Source: a bacterium
GTDB lineage: Bacteria; Zhuqueibacterota; QNDG01; DTFT01
Length of the DNA stretch: 46,471 nt
Reading direction: 5' to 3'
Assembly: GCA_030372965.1 (NCBI GenBank)
Contig: JAUCQC010000219.1
Coordinates: 1 to 46,471 of the forward strand
The translations under genes and the position numbers were made by a program. Below the pieces are notes generated by a model. The model was not told where the DNA came from, searched no databases, and worked only from the letters and a program-made list of their open reading frames with translations. Below are positions 16,493 through 24,771 of the stretch, one piece after another. How positions within the stretch are numbered: position 1 is the first letter of the stretch; each line of letters starts with the position of its first letter.

Positions 16493-17413
16493 ATGCCCTG
16501 GCCCTTCATGATGATGATCTCCGCGCTCCTGCTCATGTCCGCGGCTGCGCCTCCCCCGAAGCCCGGCGTGCCGGTGCCCGCCTTTTCCGGCGCCAAGGCT
16601 TTCGCGCTCCTGGAGAGACAGTGCGCGTTCGGCCCCCGGGTACCGGGTACTCCCGGCCACGCGAAATGCCTCGAATTCATGACCGCCGAGCTGAAGGCCT
16701 GCGGCGCTTCCGTCGTTCCCCAGCGGTTCCAGGGTTTCCTGGCCGTCTCGAAGCGGCGCGCGGACATGACCAATCTGATCGCCTCCTTCAGGCCCGAGCT
16801 GAAAACCCGCCTGCTGTTCTGCGCGCACTGGGACTGCCGGGCATTCGCGGACCTGGATCCGGACCCCGCGAACCGGAAGCGTCCCGTTCCCGGGGCGAAC
16901 GACGGCGCTTCGGGCACGGCCGTTCTCCTGCAGGCCGCGGCCGTCATGAAAACCTCCCCCCCGCCGGTCGGCGTGGACCTCGTGTTCTTCGACGGCGAGG
17001 ACGGGGGCCTGGAGAGCGACCTCTCGACCTGGTGTCTCGGGTCGCGGCATTTCGCCGCGAACCCGTCGAAGTCCGCAGCGCCGCGATACGCCGTTCTGCT
17101 CGACATGATCGGAGACCGGGACCTGTCCCTTCCGGTGGAGGTCAATTCCCGCCGCTACGCGTCCGGCATCGTCGACCTGGTCTGGGGCACGGCCCGCAGG
17201 CTCGGCCTCTCCGCTTTTTCTTCCGCGGACGGGTACGAGGTGATGGACGACCATCTCGAGCTGATCCAGGCCGGCATTCCGGCCGTGGACGTCATCGACC
17301 TGGATTATCCCCACTGGCACACGACGCAGGACACGCCGGACAAATGCAGTCCTCAGAGCCTGCAGTCCGTCGGCACTCTGGTGCTTCACCTGATCTACGA
17401 AGCCAAACCCTGA
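16493..17413 (+). CDS. M28-family zinc enzyme, glutaminyl-peptide cyclotransferase-like
   Basis: 306 residues with a short hydrophobic N-terminus (probable signal peptide, to about residue 20). The single-zinc QC/M28 ligand set is visible: His in CAHWDCR, Asp in GANDGASG, Glu in FFDGEDGG, Asp in LLDMIGD and His in YPHWHTTQDTPDKCS. 'GANDGASGTAVLLQAA' and 'DGEDGG' (rather than EE) favour glutaminyl cyclase over aminopeptidase. Such enzymes cyclise N-terminal Gln to pyroglutamate on exported proteins. An AGGA lies about 12 bases before the ATG, further away than usual. It is followed 27 bp later by prmA. Confidence 0.82.
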   Translation: MPWPFMMMISALLLMSAAAPPPKPGVPVPAFSGAKAFALLERQCAFGPRVPGTPGHAKCLEFMTAELKACGASVVPQRFQGFLAVSKRRADMTNLIASFRPELKTRLLFCAHWDCRAFADLDPDPANRKRPVPGANDGASGTAVLLQAAAVMKTSPPPVGVDLVFFDGEDGGLESDLSTWCLGSRHFAANPSKSAAPRYAVLLDMIGDRDLSLPVEVNSRRYASGIVDLVWGTARRLGLSAFSSADGYEVMDDHLELIQAGIPAVDVIDLDYPHWHTTQDTPDKCSPQSLQSVGTLVLHLIYEAKP

Positions 17414-17440
17414 GCAGGCCGTTCCGCATCCGGTGACCGC

Positions 17441-18424
17441 ATGAAAACCTGGACAGAGATATCCTTTTCCGGATCCGCCGAGGCGCTGGAAGGCGCCGCG
17501 AACCGCGCTTTCGAAATCGGCGCCTCCGGCGTGGAGGAAACCGACGGCGGGATCCGGCTCTTTTTTCCCGAAGGCCCGTCTCCGGACGAGATTCTCCGGT
17601 CCCTTTCGGACTACGCCCGGTCCCTCCGGGAAATGGGCTTTTCCCTGTCGGATCCGGTCCCGCGGCCGGTGCCGGAAGAGGACTGGGGGCTTGCCTGGCA
17701 GGCGTATTTCAAGCCGACCCGGGTCGGGAACCGTTTCGTGGTCAAGCCGCCCTGGGAGAACTGGACCGCGGGTCCGGATGACCTCGTGATCGACATATCC
17801 CCCAAAATGGCGTTCGGTACAGGATCGCATGAGACCACGCGGCTCTGCGTCGGGATGCTTGAGCGACACCTGAAACCCGGCATGACCGTGCTCGACGTCG
17901 GCACCGGGTCCGGCATACTCGCGATCGCGGCGCTGAGGCTGGGCGCCGCGTCCGCGTCCGGTTTGGACGTGGAGGAGGAGTCGGTGGAGAACGCGGCGGA
18001 GAACGCGGCCCTGAACGGGGTCGCGGACCGGTTCGCGGTCAGGCTGGGGTCGGTGGATGTTTTATCTGAAGGGATGAACGGGAACGTCCGTGAGAACGGT
18101 CGACCGATCGCGCTGAGCCTGTCGAAACGCGATCGATCGGAGGCCGAGAGCAACCGCTTCGGACACCCGTCCTTCGATCTGATCCTCGCCAACATCGACC
18201 GGCGCACTTTGGTCCCCATGATCCCCGGTTTCACGCGCTTCGCGAAACCGGGCACGGTGCTCATCCTGTCCGGCATCCTGATCGAGGAACAGGGGGCGGT
18301 GCTCGATCTGATCGAAAAGCCCCCGTTCCGCCTGCTCGAAAAACAGGAGATGAAGGAGTGGGCGGGATTCGCGGCGGTGATCGAAGAGCCTGCTTCATCC
18401 GGAGAGCCGGGAGGCGCGTCATGA
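17441..18424 (+). CDS. prmA: Ribosomal protein L11 methyltransferase with in-frame repeat insertion
   Basis: 327 residues against a usual 290-300. The PrmA N-domain is followed by SPKMAFGTGSHETTRLC, the SAM site VLDVGTGSGILAIAA, acidic 'GLDVEEESVENAAENAALNG' and the catalytic 'FDLILANI'. It trimethylates L11. Between 'VDVLSEG' and 'FDLILANI' there are about 33 extra residues (roughly 211-243, including PIALSLSKRDRSEAE), encoded by a palindromic element (18086-18164) that keeps the frame. This loop lies between beta strands of the Rossmann fold, so the enzyme may tolerate it. The stop overlaps the next ATG as ATGA, consistent with a live, translated gene. Confidence 0.92.
   Translation: MKTWTEISFSGSAEALEGAANRAFEIGASGVEETDGGIRLFFPEGPSPDEILRSLSDYARSLREMGFSLSDPVPRPVPEEDWGLAWQAYFKPTRVGNRFVVKPPWENWTAGPDDLVIDISPKMAFGTGSHETTRLCVGMLERHLKPGMTVLDVGTGSGILAIAALRLGAASASGLDVEEESVENAAENAALNGVADRFAVRLGSVDVLSEGMNGNVRENGRPIALSLSKRDRSEAESNRFGHPSFDLILANIDRRTLVPMIPGFTRFAKPGTVLILSGILIEEQGAVLDLIEKPPFRLLEKQEMKEWAGFAAVIEEPASSGEPGGAS
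18086..18164. repeat. Palindromic element inside prmA coding sequence
   Basis: Core stem CGACCGATCGCG (18101-18112) pairs with CGCGATCGATCG (18128-18139), 11 of 12 positions, around a 15-base loop. Outer short arms GTCCG (18086-18090)/CGGAC (18160-18164) and CGGT/ACCG extend the symmetry. Read on the minus strand, the loop contains TTTCGACAGGCTCAG, almost the same as the loop of the terminator at 21.3 kb (TTCGACACGCTCAG). It adds about 33 in-frame residues with no counterpart in typical PrmA. Confidence 0.75.
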
Positions 18425-19725
18425 ACATGGTCGAATGCATCGTCCGGAAACGCGACCGCGGGGTTCTGTCCGCTGAGGAAATATCCGAACTGGTGCGCGC
18501 CTATGTCTCGGGCGTGGTTCCGGACTATCAAATGGCCGCGTTTCTGATGGCCGTGGTCCTGCGGGGCATGGACGAATCCGAGACGGTGGCCCTGACGAAA
18601 GCCTTCATCGATTCCGGCGAGACGATCGACCTGTCCTCCATTCCCGGGGTCAAGGTGGACAAGCATTCCACGGGCGGCGTGGGCGACAAGATTTCCCTCA
18701 TCCTCGCGCCGCTCGTCGCCGCGGCGGGGGTTCCGGTCCCCATGATGGCGGGCCGCGGCCTCGGCCACACCGGCGGCACCCTGGACAAGCTCGAATCCAT
18801 TCCCGGATTCACGACACAGCTGTCCGAATCCGCGTTTCGGGACCAGCTCGCATCCGTCGGATGCGCCATCATCGGCCAGTCGGAACGCATCGTCCCGGCG
18901 GACCGCAAGGTATACGCGCTCCGGGACGTGACCGGCACGGTGCCAAGCATCCCGCTGATCTGCGCGAGCATCCTGTCCAAAAAGAAGGCGGAGGGAACGG
19001 ACGGCCTGGTGCTCGACGTCAAGATCGGCCGAGGCGCGTTTCTGCCGGACCGGGACGAGACCGTGAAGCTGGCGGAATCCCTGGTCCGGCTCGGAAAAGG
19101 TCTCGGTTTGAAAACAGTGGCCCTGCTCACGGAAATGGACCAGCCGCTCGGCCGCACGGTCGGCAACCGGCTGGAAGTGCTCGAATCCATCGAAGTCCTC
19201 CGCGGCCAGGGTCCGAAAGAGGTGCGCGATCTCACGCTCGCGCTCGGCGCGGAGATGCTGGCTCTCGCCGGAAAGATCCGCTCTCCGGCGGAGGGATTGT
19301 CCCTGCTTGCCGGGCTCCTCGATTCGGGCGCGGCGTGGAAGAAATTTCTGGAAATGGTCCGATCCCAGAAGGGAGTCGTTTCTTTCGTCGAGCATCCGGA
19401 TCGATGGCAAAAGGCAAAGCGTGAAATTCCCGTCCCCAGTCCTACGGACGGATGGGTGGCGGGAATCGACAGCCTGGTCGTGGGCAAGCTCTGCGTCGAT
19501 CTCGGCGCGGGCCGAAGCCGCAAGGAGGACGCCATCGACCCCGCGGCCGGAGCGGTCCTGCTCAAAAAGACCGGGGATCGCGTTGAAAAGGGCGAGACGC
19601 TCGTCGTTCTGCACGCGGACCGGGACATCGACGCCGGGGAAGCGGTCCGGCGGATGCAGGCGGCGGTCGCCGTTTCGGACCGGCCCGCGAAAGCCGCGCC
19701 GCTGATCGCCGGCCGGATCGGGTGA
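18421..19725 (+). CDS. deoA: Pyrimidine-nucleoside / thymidine phosphorylase
   Basis: 434 residues, typical for the family (Pdp/DeoA). ATG 18421 overlaps the prmA stop (ATGA). Blocks present: the helical N-domain with VPDYQMAAFLMAV, the phosphate site 'VDKHSTGGVGDKISL', 'MMAGRGLGHTGGTLDKLESI', 'ALRDVTGTVPSIPLI' with 'ASILSKKKAEGTDGLVLDVK', and a C-terminal domain with a lipoyl-like 'GDRVEKGETLVVLHAD'. It splits thymidine/uridine/deoxyuridine with phosphate into base and pentose-1-phosphate. Whether it is the Pdp (broad) or DeoA (thymidine) type cannot be told confidently. A nucleoside importer is encoded elsewhere in the window (7165-8472). Confidence 0.93.
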   Translation: MNMVECIVRKRDRGVLSAEEISELVRAYVSGVVPDYQMAAFLMAVVLRGMDESETVALTKAFIDSGETIDLSSIPGVKVDKHSTGGVGDKISLILAPLVAAAGVPVPMMAGRGLGHTGGTLDKLESIPGFTTQLSESAFRDQLASVGCAIIGQSERIVPADRKVYALRDVTGTVPSIPLICASILSKKKAEGTDGLVLDVKIGRGAFLPDRDETVKLAESLVRLGKGLGLKTVALLTEMDQPLGRTVGNRLEVLESIEVLRGQGPKEVRDLTLALGAEMLALAGKIRSPAEGLSLLAGLLDSGAAWKKFLEMVRSQKGVVSFVEHPDRWQKAKREIPVPSPTDGWVAGIDSLVVGKLCVDLGAGRSRKEDAIDPAAGAVLLKKTGDRVEKGETLVVLHADRDIDAGEAVRRMQAAVAVSDRPAKAAPLIAGRIG

Positions 19726-19733
19726 CAGAGACT

Positions 19734-19899
19734 GGTAAAGTTGTCGAACTAATCCGTGCCCTGAACCCCTCGCAAGGCTCGGGATGGACTCCGTCGAAGG
19801 GCACTATGCGGTTGAATGACGGCTCGCCTCGACGGAATTAATCCTGAGCGAAACGAAGGGCTCGGCGAGCGATTTGATTGATAAAACGACTTTTCGGAC
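19734..19899. repeat. MITE-like repeat, copy B (about 166 bp, inverted)
   Basis: The reverse complement of this stretch matches copy A (12091-12255) block by block: GTCCGAAAAGTCG end, ATCGCTCGCCGAGCCCTTC, TTCGCTCAGGAT, TCCGTCGAGGCG and CCCTTCGACGGAGT. The end near 19734 is more diverged than that near 19899. GCTCGCC/GGCGAGC is a perfect 7-bp pair here and keeps pairing (G-U) in copy A. It fills most of the gap between deoA and the MFS gene. Confidence 0.72.
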
Positions 19900-19927
19900 C
19901 CTCTTTGTTTCGTAGGAGCAGTTGAGC

Positions 19928-21244
19928 ATGTCCAAAGACACGGGCCGCAAAATCCCCCGCAACATCGTCGTGCTCGGAATCGTGAGCCTGCTCACGGACG
20001 CGGCGAGCGAGATGATCTACCCGTTGGTCCCGGTTTTCGTGGCCGCGCTGGGGTCCGGCGCCGTGATCCTCGGCGTGATCGAGGGCGTGGCCGAGACCAC
20101 GGCCGCCTTTCTCAAGCTGTTCAGCGGCGCGCTGTCGGACAGGCTTCGGAGGCGAAAGCTCCTCGTCGCGGTCGGGTACACGGTTTCATCCCTGGTGCGG
20201 CCGCTCACGGGCGTCGTGTCCGCGGCCTGGCACATCGTTCTCGTCCGGATGACGGACCGAGTCGGCAAGGGCATCCGCACTGCGCCCAGGGACGCGCTGA
20301 TCGCCGCTTCCGCGGACAAGGACGGGCGGGGACGGGCCTTCGGATTCCACAGGGCCATGGACCACGCCGGCGCCGTGCTCGGCCCCCTGCTCGCGGTGCT
20401 GGCGATGATCGTCCTGGTCCTCGGTTTCGGAATGACGGACACGACGGGCGTCCTGCGCCGGACGTTCCTGCTGGCGGCCGTGCCCGGACTGATGGCCGTG
20501 GCCGCGGTGTGGGGCCTGGTCCGCGAGAACACGGCGGACCTGTCCCCCGCGGTAAAGCGGTCTTTTTCCCTCCGGCCGTTCGGCCGGAATTTCACGGCTT
20601 ACCTTGCGGTGCTGTTTCTGTTCACGCTCGGCAATTCATCCGACGCCTTCCTGCTCTTCCGCGTTCAGGAAGCCGCCCGGAGCGGGGGCGGTCTGGCGCC
20701 GCGGTTCTCCGGCCTGCCGCTCCTCGGGGACATGCTCGGCCGGCTGTCCGATCCGGCCGCCGCGGAGATGCTGGCCGGCGTCCTGTTTCTGTCCCTGATC
20801 TGGTCGTTCTTTCACGTCATCAAGGTCGTGTTCTCCACGCCCCTGGCCGGATGGTCCGACACGCTCGGCCGGAAGCGGGTGATCGTGACCGGGTGGATGA
20901 TTTACGCGGCCGTGTACCTGGGCTTCGCGTTCCTGGACCGCCTGCCGGGGAACCTGCAGGTCGCGGCCACGCTCGCGCTTTTCGCCGTGTACGCGCTGTT
21001 CTACGCGTTCACGGAGGGCGCGGAGAAGGCCCTGGTCGCGGACCTGGTCGGACCGGATCTGCGGGGGAGCGCGTTCGGACTGTACAATTTCGCGATCGGA
21101 CTGGGCGCGCTTCCGGCGAGCCTGATCTTCGGGCTGATCTATCAGAAGGCCGGGGCCGCGGCCGCCTTCGGGACCGGCGCGGGCCTCGCCTTCGTCTCGA
21201 TGGTTCTGCTGGCGGTCTTCGTCAGGGAAAAACAGAAGACCTGA
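19928..21244 (+). CDS. MFS transporter
   Basis: 438 residues from ATG 19928, with AGGAG 9 bases upstream. Twelve hydrophobic segments are apparent. N-terminal 'LGIVSLLTDAASEMIYPLVPVFVAALG' and the loop motif 'GALSDRLRRRKLLVAVGY' (motif A-like) are characteristic, with 'GKGIRTAPRDALIAAS' in the next cytoplasmic loop; this resembles the subgroup of uncharacterised MFS proteins often annotated as multidrug or sugar efflux. The middle loop (about 200-230) and an unusually long segment 'GLAPRFSGLPLLGDMLGRLSD' between TM7 and TM8 are noticeable. Substrate unknown. The TGA lies inside a 15-bp hairpin stem. Confidence 0.88.
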   Translation: MSKDTGRKIPRNIVVLGIVSLLTDAASEMIYPLVPVFVAALGSGAVILGVIEGVAETTAAFLKLFSGALSDRLRRRKLLVAVGYTVSSLVRPLTGVVSAAWHIVLVRMTDRVGKGIRTAPRDALIAASADKDGRGRAFGFHRAMDHAGAVLGPLLAVLAMIVLVLGFGMTDTTGVLRRTFLLAAVPGLMAVAAVWGLVRENTADLSPAVKRSFSLRPFGRNFTAYLAVLFLFTLGNSSDAFLLFRVQEAARSGGGLAPRFSGLPLLGDMLGRLSDPAAAEMLAGVLFLSLIWSFFHVIKVVFSTPLAGWSDTLGRKRVIVTGWMIYAAVYLGFAFLDRLPGNLQVAATLALFAVYALFYAFTEGAEKALVADLVGPDLRGSAFGLYNFAIGLGALPASLIFGLIYQKAGAAAAFGTGAGLAFVSMVLLAVFVREKQKT

Positions 21245-21268
21245 AAGGCTTTCAGCCTTTCAGGTCTT
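21236..21268. terminator. Hairpin over the MFS stop codon
   Basis: AAGACCTGAAAGGCT (21236-21250) and AGCCTTTCAGGTCTT (21254-21268) pair perfectly over 15 bp around a TTC loop. The MFS TGA (21242-21244) is within the left arm. No long T-run follows, so it is more likely an mRNA 3' end or stability structure, working with the stronger terminator 34 bases further on. Confidence 0.6.
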
Positions 21269-21301
21269 TACGAACAGTGCGATCAGCGGAACCAACCGCA
21301 A

Positions 21302-21352
21302 AAATCCGATCATGCTTCGACACGCTCAGCATGATCGGATTTCTTTTTTTTT
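21302..21352. terminator. Rho-independent terminator between convergent genes
   Basis: AAATCCGATCATGCT (21302-21316) pairs perfectly with AGCATGATCGGATTT (21328-21342), followed by C and nine T at 21344-21352. On the other strand the stem is followed by TTTTTGC, so it can serve both the MFS gene (plus) and the PBP gene (minus, stop at 21381). The 11-base loop TCGACACGCTC plus flanking stem bases shares TTCGACA-x-GCTCAG with the palindrome inside prmA. Confidence 0.88.
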
Positions 21353-21380
21353 CAGCCATCAGGCATCGGGATCCGTCTTG

Positions 21381-23567
21381 TCAGAACACGTTCTCCGGAG
21401 CGGCCTGTTCGGAGCCGTGCGACCGGTGGACGTCGCACGGATCGGTCGGCGCGAGATCCTTGCGGAACACCTCGTAACGGGTCGCGGGGCAGAATTCGCC
21501 GGCGAGCTTTTTCGATGTCTCGCAGATCTTGACCCACGCCACGTCCGCCGGCTGTTTGAAATCCGCTTCCGGGAGCTGGAGCGTGTCGTAGACCATCTTC
21601 ATGAACGGCGCCCAGATGGGCAGGGCCACGACCGCGCCGGACTGCTTGTTGCCCAGGCTGATGCGCTTGTCGTCGAACCCCACCCACACGCCGGCGCAGA
21701 TCTGGGGCGTGAAGCCCACGAACCAGGCGTCGGTGAAGTCGTTTGTCGTTCCGGTCTTGCCGCCGGCCGGGCGCTGAAAATGGTACGCGGACCGCGTGGC
21801 GTAGCCGGTGCCGTGGTCCACGACGTCCCGGAGCATGCTGGTCATGATGTAGGCCGTGGCCTCGCTGAAGATCTCCCGGCTTCGGGGCGCGGCCTCCTCC
21901 AGCAGGTTGCCGTTTTTATCTTCCACCCGGAGCACCGCCGTGGGATCGACCACCACGCCGCCGTTGGGGAACGCGGTGAAGGCGCTGACGAGTTCCATGG
22001 GAATGACCTCGAACACGCCGAGCGCGATGGCGTAATACGCATCGATGGGCGTGGTGAACCCCCAGTGCTTCGCGAAGGACGCCACCTTTTCGGGCGGAAT
22101 GACTTCCTGGACCAGGCGGATGCTGACGAGGTTCAGCGAGCGCTTGATGGCCTCGCGCAGGGTGGTGGGGCCGCCGGTGTCCTCGTAATAGTTCTTGGGG
22201 CGCCAGACCGTGCCGTCGACCATGGGCACGACGACGGGCTGATTCAGGAGTTCAAAGCAGGGGGGATATCCGTTGTCGATCGCCACGGTGTACACGACGG
22301 GCTTGAAGGCCGATCCGGGCTGGCGCTTGGCCTGCACCGCGCGGTTGAATTTGGACTCGGCGAAGTCGCGGCCGCCGACCATGGCGAGGATGTTCCCGTT
22401 GGAGGGGTCGAGCACCACCATGGCCACCTGCAGGCGGGCCTTGGCGGCCATCAGGGAATCCAGATAGGTCGTGTCCCGCAGAATCTCGCGCATCTCGGCG
22501 GGGTCGCGGTGGGTGGCCTTGACCCATTCGGTGAACTCCCTGCGGTTCAGCAGTTTCCGCTGTACGGTCGCCTCGAGCTGGGGCAGTTTGTCCCGGATGG
22601 CCTTCTCGGCGCAGGCCTGGATGCGCGAATCCAGCGTGGTGTAGATGGACAGCCCGTCCGTGACCACGCCCACGCCGTACTTCGCCTCGAGCCTTTGGCG
22701 CACGTATTCGCAGAAATACGGCGCGATGGTGTCGGCGTCGTCGTCCGGCTTGTCCAGCACGTTCATGGGCAGGCTTTTCAGGGAATCCGCCTCGGCCTGC
22801 GTCAGAAAGCCGGCGTTGAACATGTTGCTCAGAATCAGATTGCGCCGCCCCAGGGCCACGTCCGGATGCTTGATGGGCGAGTAGTTGGCCGGGCTCCTCA
22901 GAATGCCCACGAGCACGGCCGATTCCTCGGTCCGCAGGTCCTCGACGTTCTTGCCGAAGTACCGCTGGGCGGCCGCCTGCACGCCGTAGGCCCGGTTCTC
23001 GAAGTACATGTGGTTCAGGTACATTTCGAGAATTTCGTGTTTCGAATACGTGCGCTCGATCTGGATGGCGGTCAGCGCCTCTCGTATTTTCCGGCCCCAG
23101 GTTTTCTCCAGGCTGAGGTACAGCTGGCGGGCGAGCTGCCCGGTGATCGTGCCGGCTCCCTGCCGCTTGCTCAGGGTGGTGACGTCCACGTAGACGGCCT
23201 TGAAGAACCGCCGCAGGTCGAACCCCCAGTGCTGGAAGAAACGGCGGTCCTCCGTGGCGAGAACGGCCTGGATCATGTTTTCCGGCACCTGCTCCAGCCG
23301 GACTTCCTGCCGGTTTTCCATGTACAGCTGCTTGAGCACGCGGCCGTCCGCCGAATAGATGCGGGTCGCGAGCATCGGATCGTAATGCTCGAGCACGGTC
23401 AGGGACGGCAGCCCGCGGCTGAAGATCAGGATCAGCGCGGCCGCGATGAACAGGAAGGACGCGACGGTCAGGACCGGAATCAGCATCCACCGCTTCCGTT
23501 CGGGCCAGAAGCCGAATACCTTCCAGAACGCGCGCCGAACGCCGGCCGGGATTTTTTTCAGATTCAT
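21381..23567 (-). CDS. Class A penicillin-binding protein (PBP1A-like)
   Basis: 728 residues from ATG 23567 (GGAGA about 6 bases upstream). One N-terminal membrane segment (about 28-50), then a GT51 glycosyltransferase domain with EDRRFFQHWG, GAGTITGQLARQLYL, 'GRKIREALTAIQIERTYSK' and 'EILEMYLNHMYF', and a transpeptidase with SxxK in PGSAFKP, SxN in SLNLVSIRL and KTGT in GGKTGTTNDF. All active-site motifs are intact. It polymerises and cross-links peptidoglycan in the periplasm. A roughly 100-residue insertion precedes the transpeptidase (DSRIQACAEKAI to LRDTTYLDSLM), common in PBP1A. It is 19 bp downstream of lpxH, so the two envelope genes form one operon. Confidence 0.94.
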   Translation of the reverse strand: MNLKKIPAGVRRAFWKVFGFWPERKRWMLIPVLTVASFLFIAAALILIFSRGLPSLTVLEHYDPMLATRIYSADGRVLKQLYMENRQEVRLEQVPENMIQAVLATEDRRFFQHWGFDLRRFFKAVYVDVTTLSKRQGAGTITGQLARQLYLSLEKTWGRKIREALTAIQIERTYSKHEILEMYLNHMYFENRAYGVQAAAQRYFGKNVEDLRTEESAVLVGILRSPANYSPIKHPDVALGRRNLILSNMFNAGFLTQAEADSLKSLPMNVLDKPDDDADTIAPYFCEYVRQRLEAKYGVGVVTDGLSIYTTLDSRIQACAEKAIRDKLPQLEATVQRKLLNRREFTEWVKATHRDPAEMREILRDTTYLDSLMAAKARLQVAMVVLDPSNGNILAMVGGRDFAESKFNRAVQAKRQPGSAFKPVVYTVAIDNGYPPCFELLNQPVVVPMVDGTVWRPKNYYEDTGGPTTLREAIKRSLNLVSIRLVQEVIPPEKVASFAKHWGFTTPIDAYYAIALGVFEVIPMELVSAFTAFPNGGVVVDPTAVLRVEDKNGNLLEEAAPRSREIFSEATAYIMTSMLRDVVDHGTGYATRSAYHFQRPAGGKTGTTNDFTDAWFVGFTPQICAGVWVGFDDKRISLGNKQSGAVVALPIWAPFMKMVYDTLQLPEADFKQPADVAWVKICETSKKLAGEFCPATRYEVFRKDLAPTDPCDVHRSHGSEQAAPENVF

Positions 23568-23586
23568 GGTTTCTCCAGAGGCCCGG

Positions 23587-24318
23587 TCAGTCCGCGCGGC
23601 CGACCGGCCATTTTTCAAGCGACAGGCGGCCGTTCCGGAACCGGCCGTATGTGAAATGCCGGATCCAGTCGCCGGTGTTGAGGTAGACGCACGATCCCCT
23701 TCGGTGCAGGAGGGGCCGGTGCGTGTGGGCCATGACGACGCAGTCGACGCCCTCATCGAACCGGCTTTCAGCGAACTCGAGATAGTCGCGGTCCCGGTCC
23801 GGAAAGGCAGGATGGTTGCGCGACAGCCGGGAGAAAAAAAGCGCGATGCCGTAGGCCAGGTCCGGGTGGAGGCACCGGTACGCCGAAACGGCCGCCCGGT
23901 TCCGCAGCACCCGTTTAAGCAGGCGGTATCCCCGGTCCCGCTTCATGATCCCGTCGCCGTGTCCGATCCAGAACGTCCGGCCGCTGATCCGGGTTTTCAG
24001 CGGTTCCGTGCGGATCTCCGCGCCCAGCCGGTCCGGAAAGAAGGATCCGAGCCAGAAATCGTGATTTCCCGTGAAATAACGGATTTTCACGCCCCGGGAC
24101 CGGCACCGCTCCAGCGCGACCAGAGTGCGGAAGAAACGGCACGGGATGACGGACGCGTACTCGAACCAGAAATCGAACAGGTCGCCGAGAATGTACAGGG
24201 TGTCCCCCGGCCGGCAGGCCTTGTCCAGAAAATCGACGAGAATTTTCTCCCGACGGTCCTGGAACGCTGCGGTTCCGATTCCCAGATGGGCGTCTGAAAT
24301 AAAATAGGCAGAAGACAT
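23587..24318 (-). CDS. lpxH: UDP-2,3-diacylglucosamine diphosphatase
   Basis: 243 residues, matching LpxH. The calcineurin-type metal ligands are all present: SDAHLG near the N-terminus, GDLFDFW, GNHDFWLG, 'WIGHGDG' and 'AHTHRP'. It hydrolyses UDP-2,3-diacylglucosamine to lipid X in lipid A synthesis, which shows that the organism builds LPS-type outer membrane. There is no clear ribosome site before the ATG; GATAAT lies 12 bases upstream and may be a promoter -10, implying a very short leader. It shares an operon with the PBP gene. Confidence 0.88.
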   Translation of the reverse strand: MSSAYFISDAHLGIGTAAFQDRREKILVDFLDKACRPGDTLYILGDLFDFWFEYASVIPCRFFRTLVALERCRSRGVKIRYFTGNHDFWLGSFFPDRLGAEIRTEPLKTRISGRTFWIGHGDGIMKRDRGYRLLKRVLRNRAAVSAYRCLHPDLAYGIALFFSRLSRNHPAFPDRDRDYLEFAESRFDEGVDCVVMAHTHRPLLHRRGSCVYLNTGDWIRHFTYGRFRNGRLSLEKWPVGRAD

Positions 24319-24771
24319 GAATAACCGTCAATTATCACCAAAACAAAAATGTATGGAATATCGCCTGAAAATGCAATCCTTTTCTTCGTATATTGAAGCC
24401 CGTCCGGCCGGATATTCTTCAAGAGCGGACTGTCGCTTGTCCGCTCCATGGTGCCGCTGATCGAGCGCGTGTACGCGTCCGCCGGATCAAGGGCGATCGG
24501 CGCGCCTGTCCATTTTTGAGGCAATGCGCTTCCGAGAGTCCGAATACCGGATTTCATTCAACTGTTGATAAGAGGCGGGCCGGACAGGTTCGGATCAATC
24601 ATGTATGATTTTCAATACATGCTCTGTCACCTTTTCCTGACAATTATTCAAGCATGCCGCATATCAATGGAATATCGCACTCGGTATCTCCTTGATATTT
24701 CATTTTTCTCACGAATACATCCTATTTGGAATACTATTTGTAGTTCATAGAAGGAGATCGAAAGGACATAG
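24319..24771. other. Divergent, AT-rich intergenic region
   Basis: 453 bp between divergent lpxH and ispE. It contains a hairpin GAGCGGAC (24423-24430) / GTCCGCTC (24439-24446) with an 8-base loop, and from about 24600 becomes much AT-richer than the rest of the window, continuing into ispE. Possible promoter elements exist (TTGATA at about 24691), but no -10 at the right distance is convincing. No RNA gene recognised. Confidence 0.5.

Noticed and set aside
21312-23654. Long plus-strand open frame opposite the PBP gene
   Set aside because: Antisense of a clear class A PBP; starts within a terminator hairpin.
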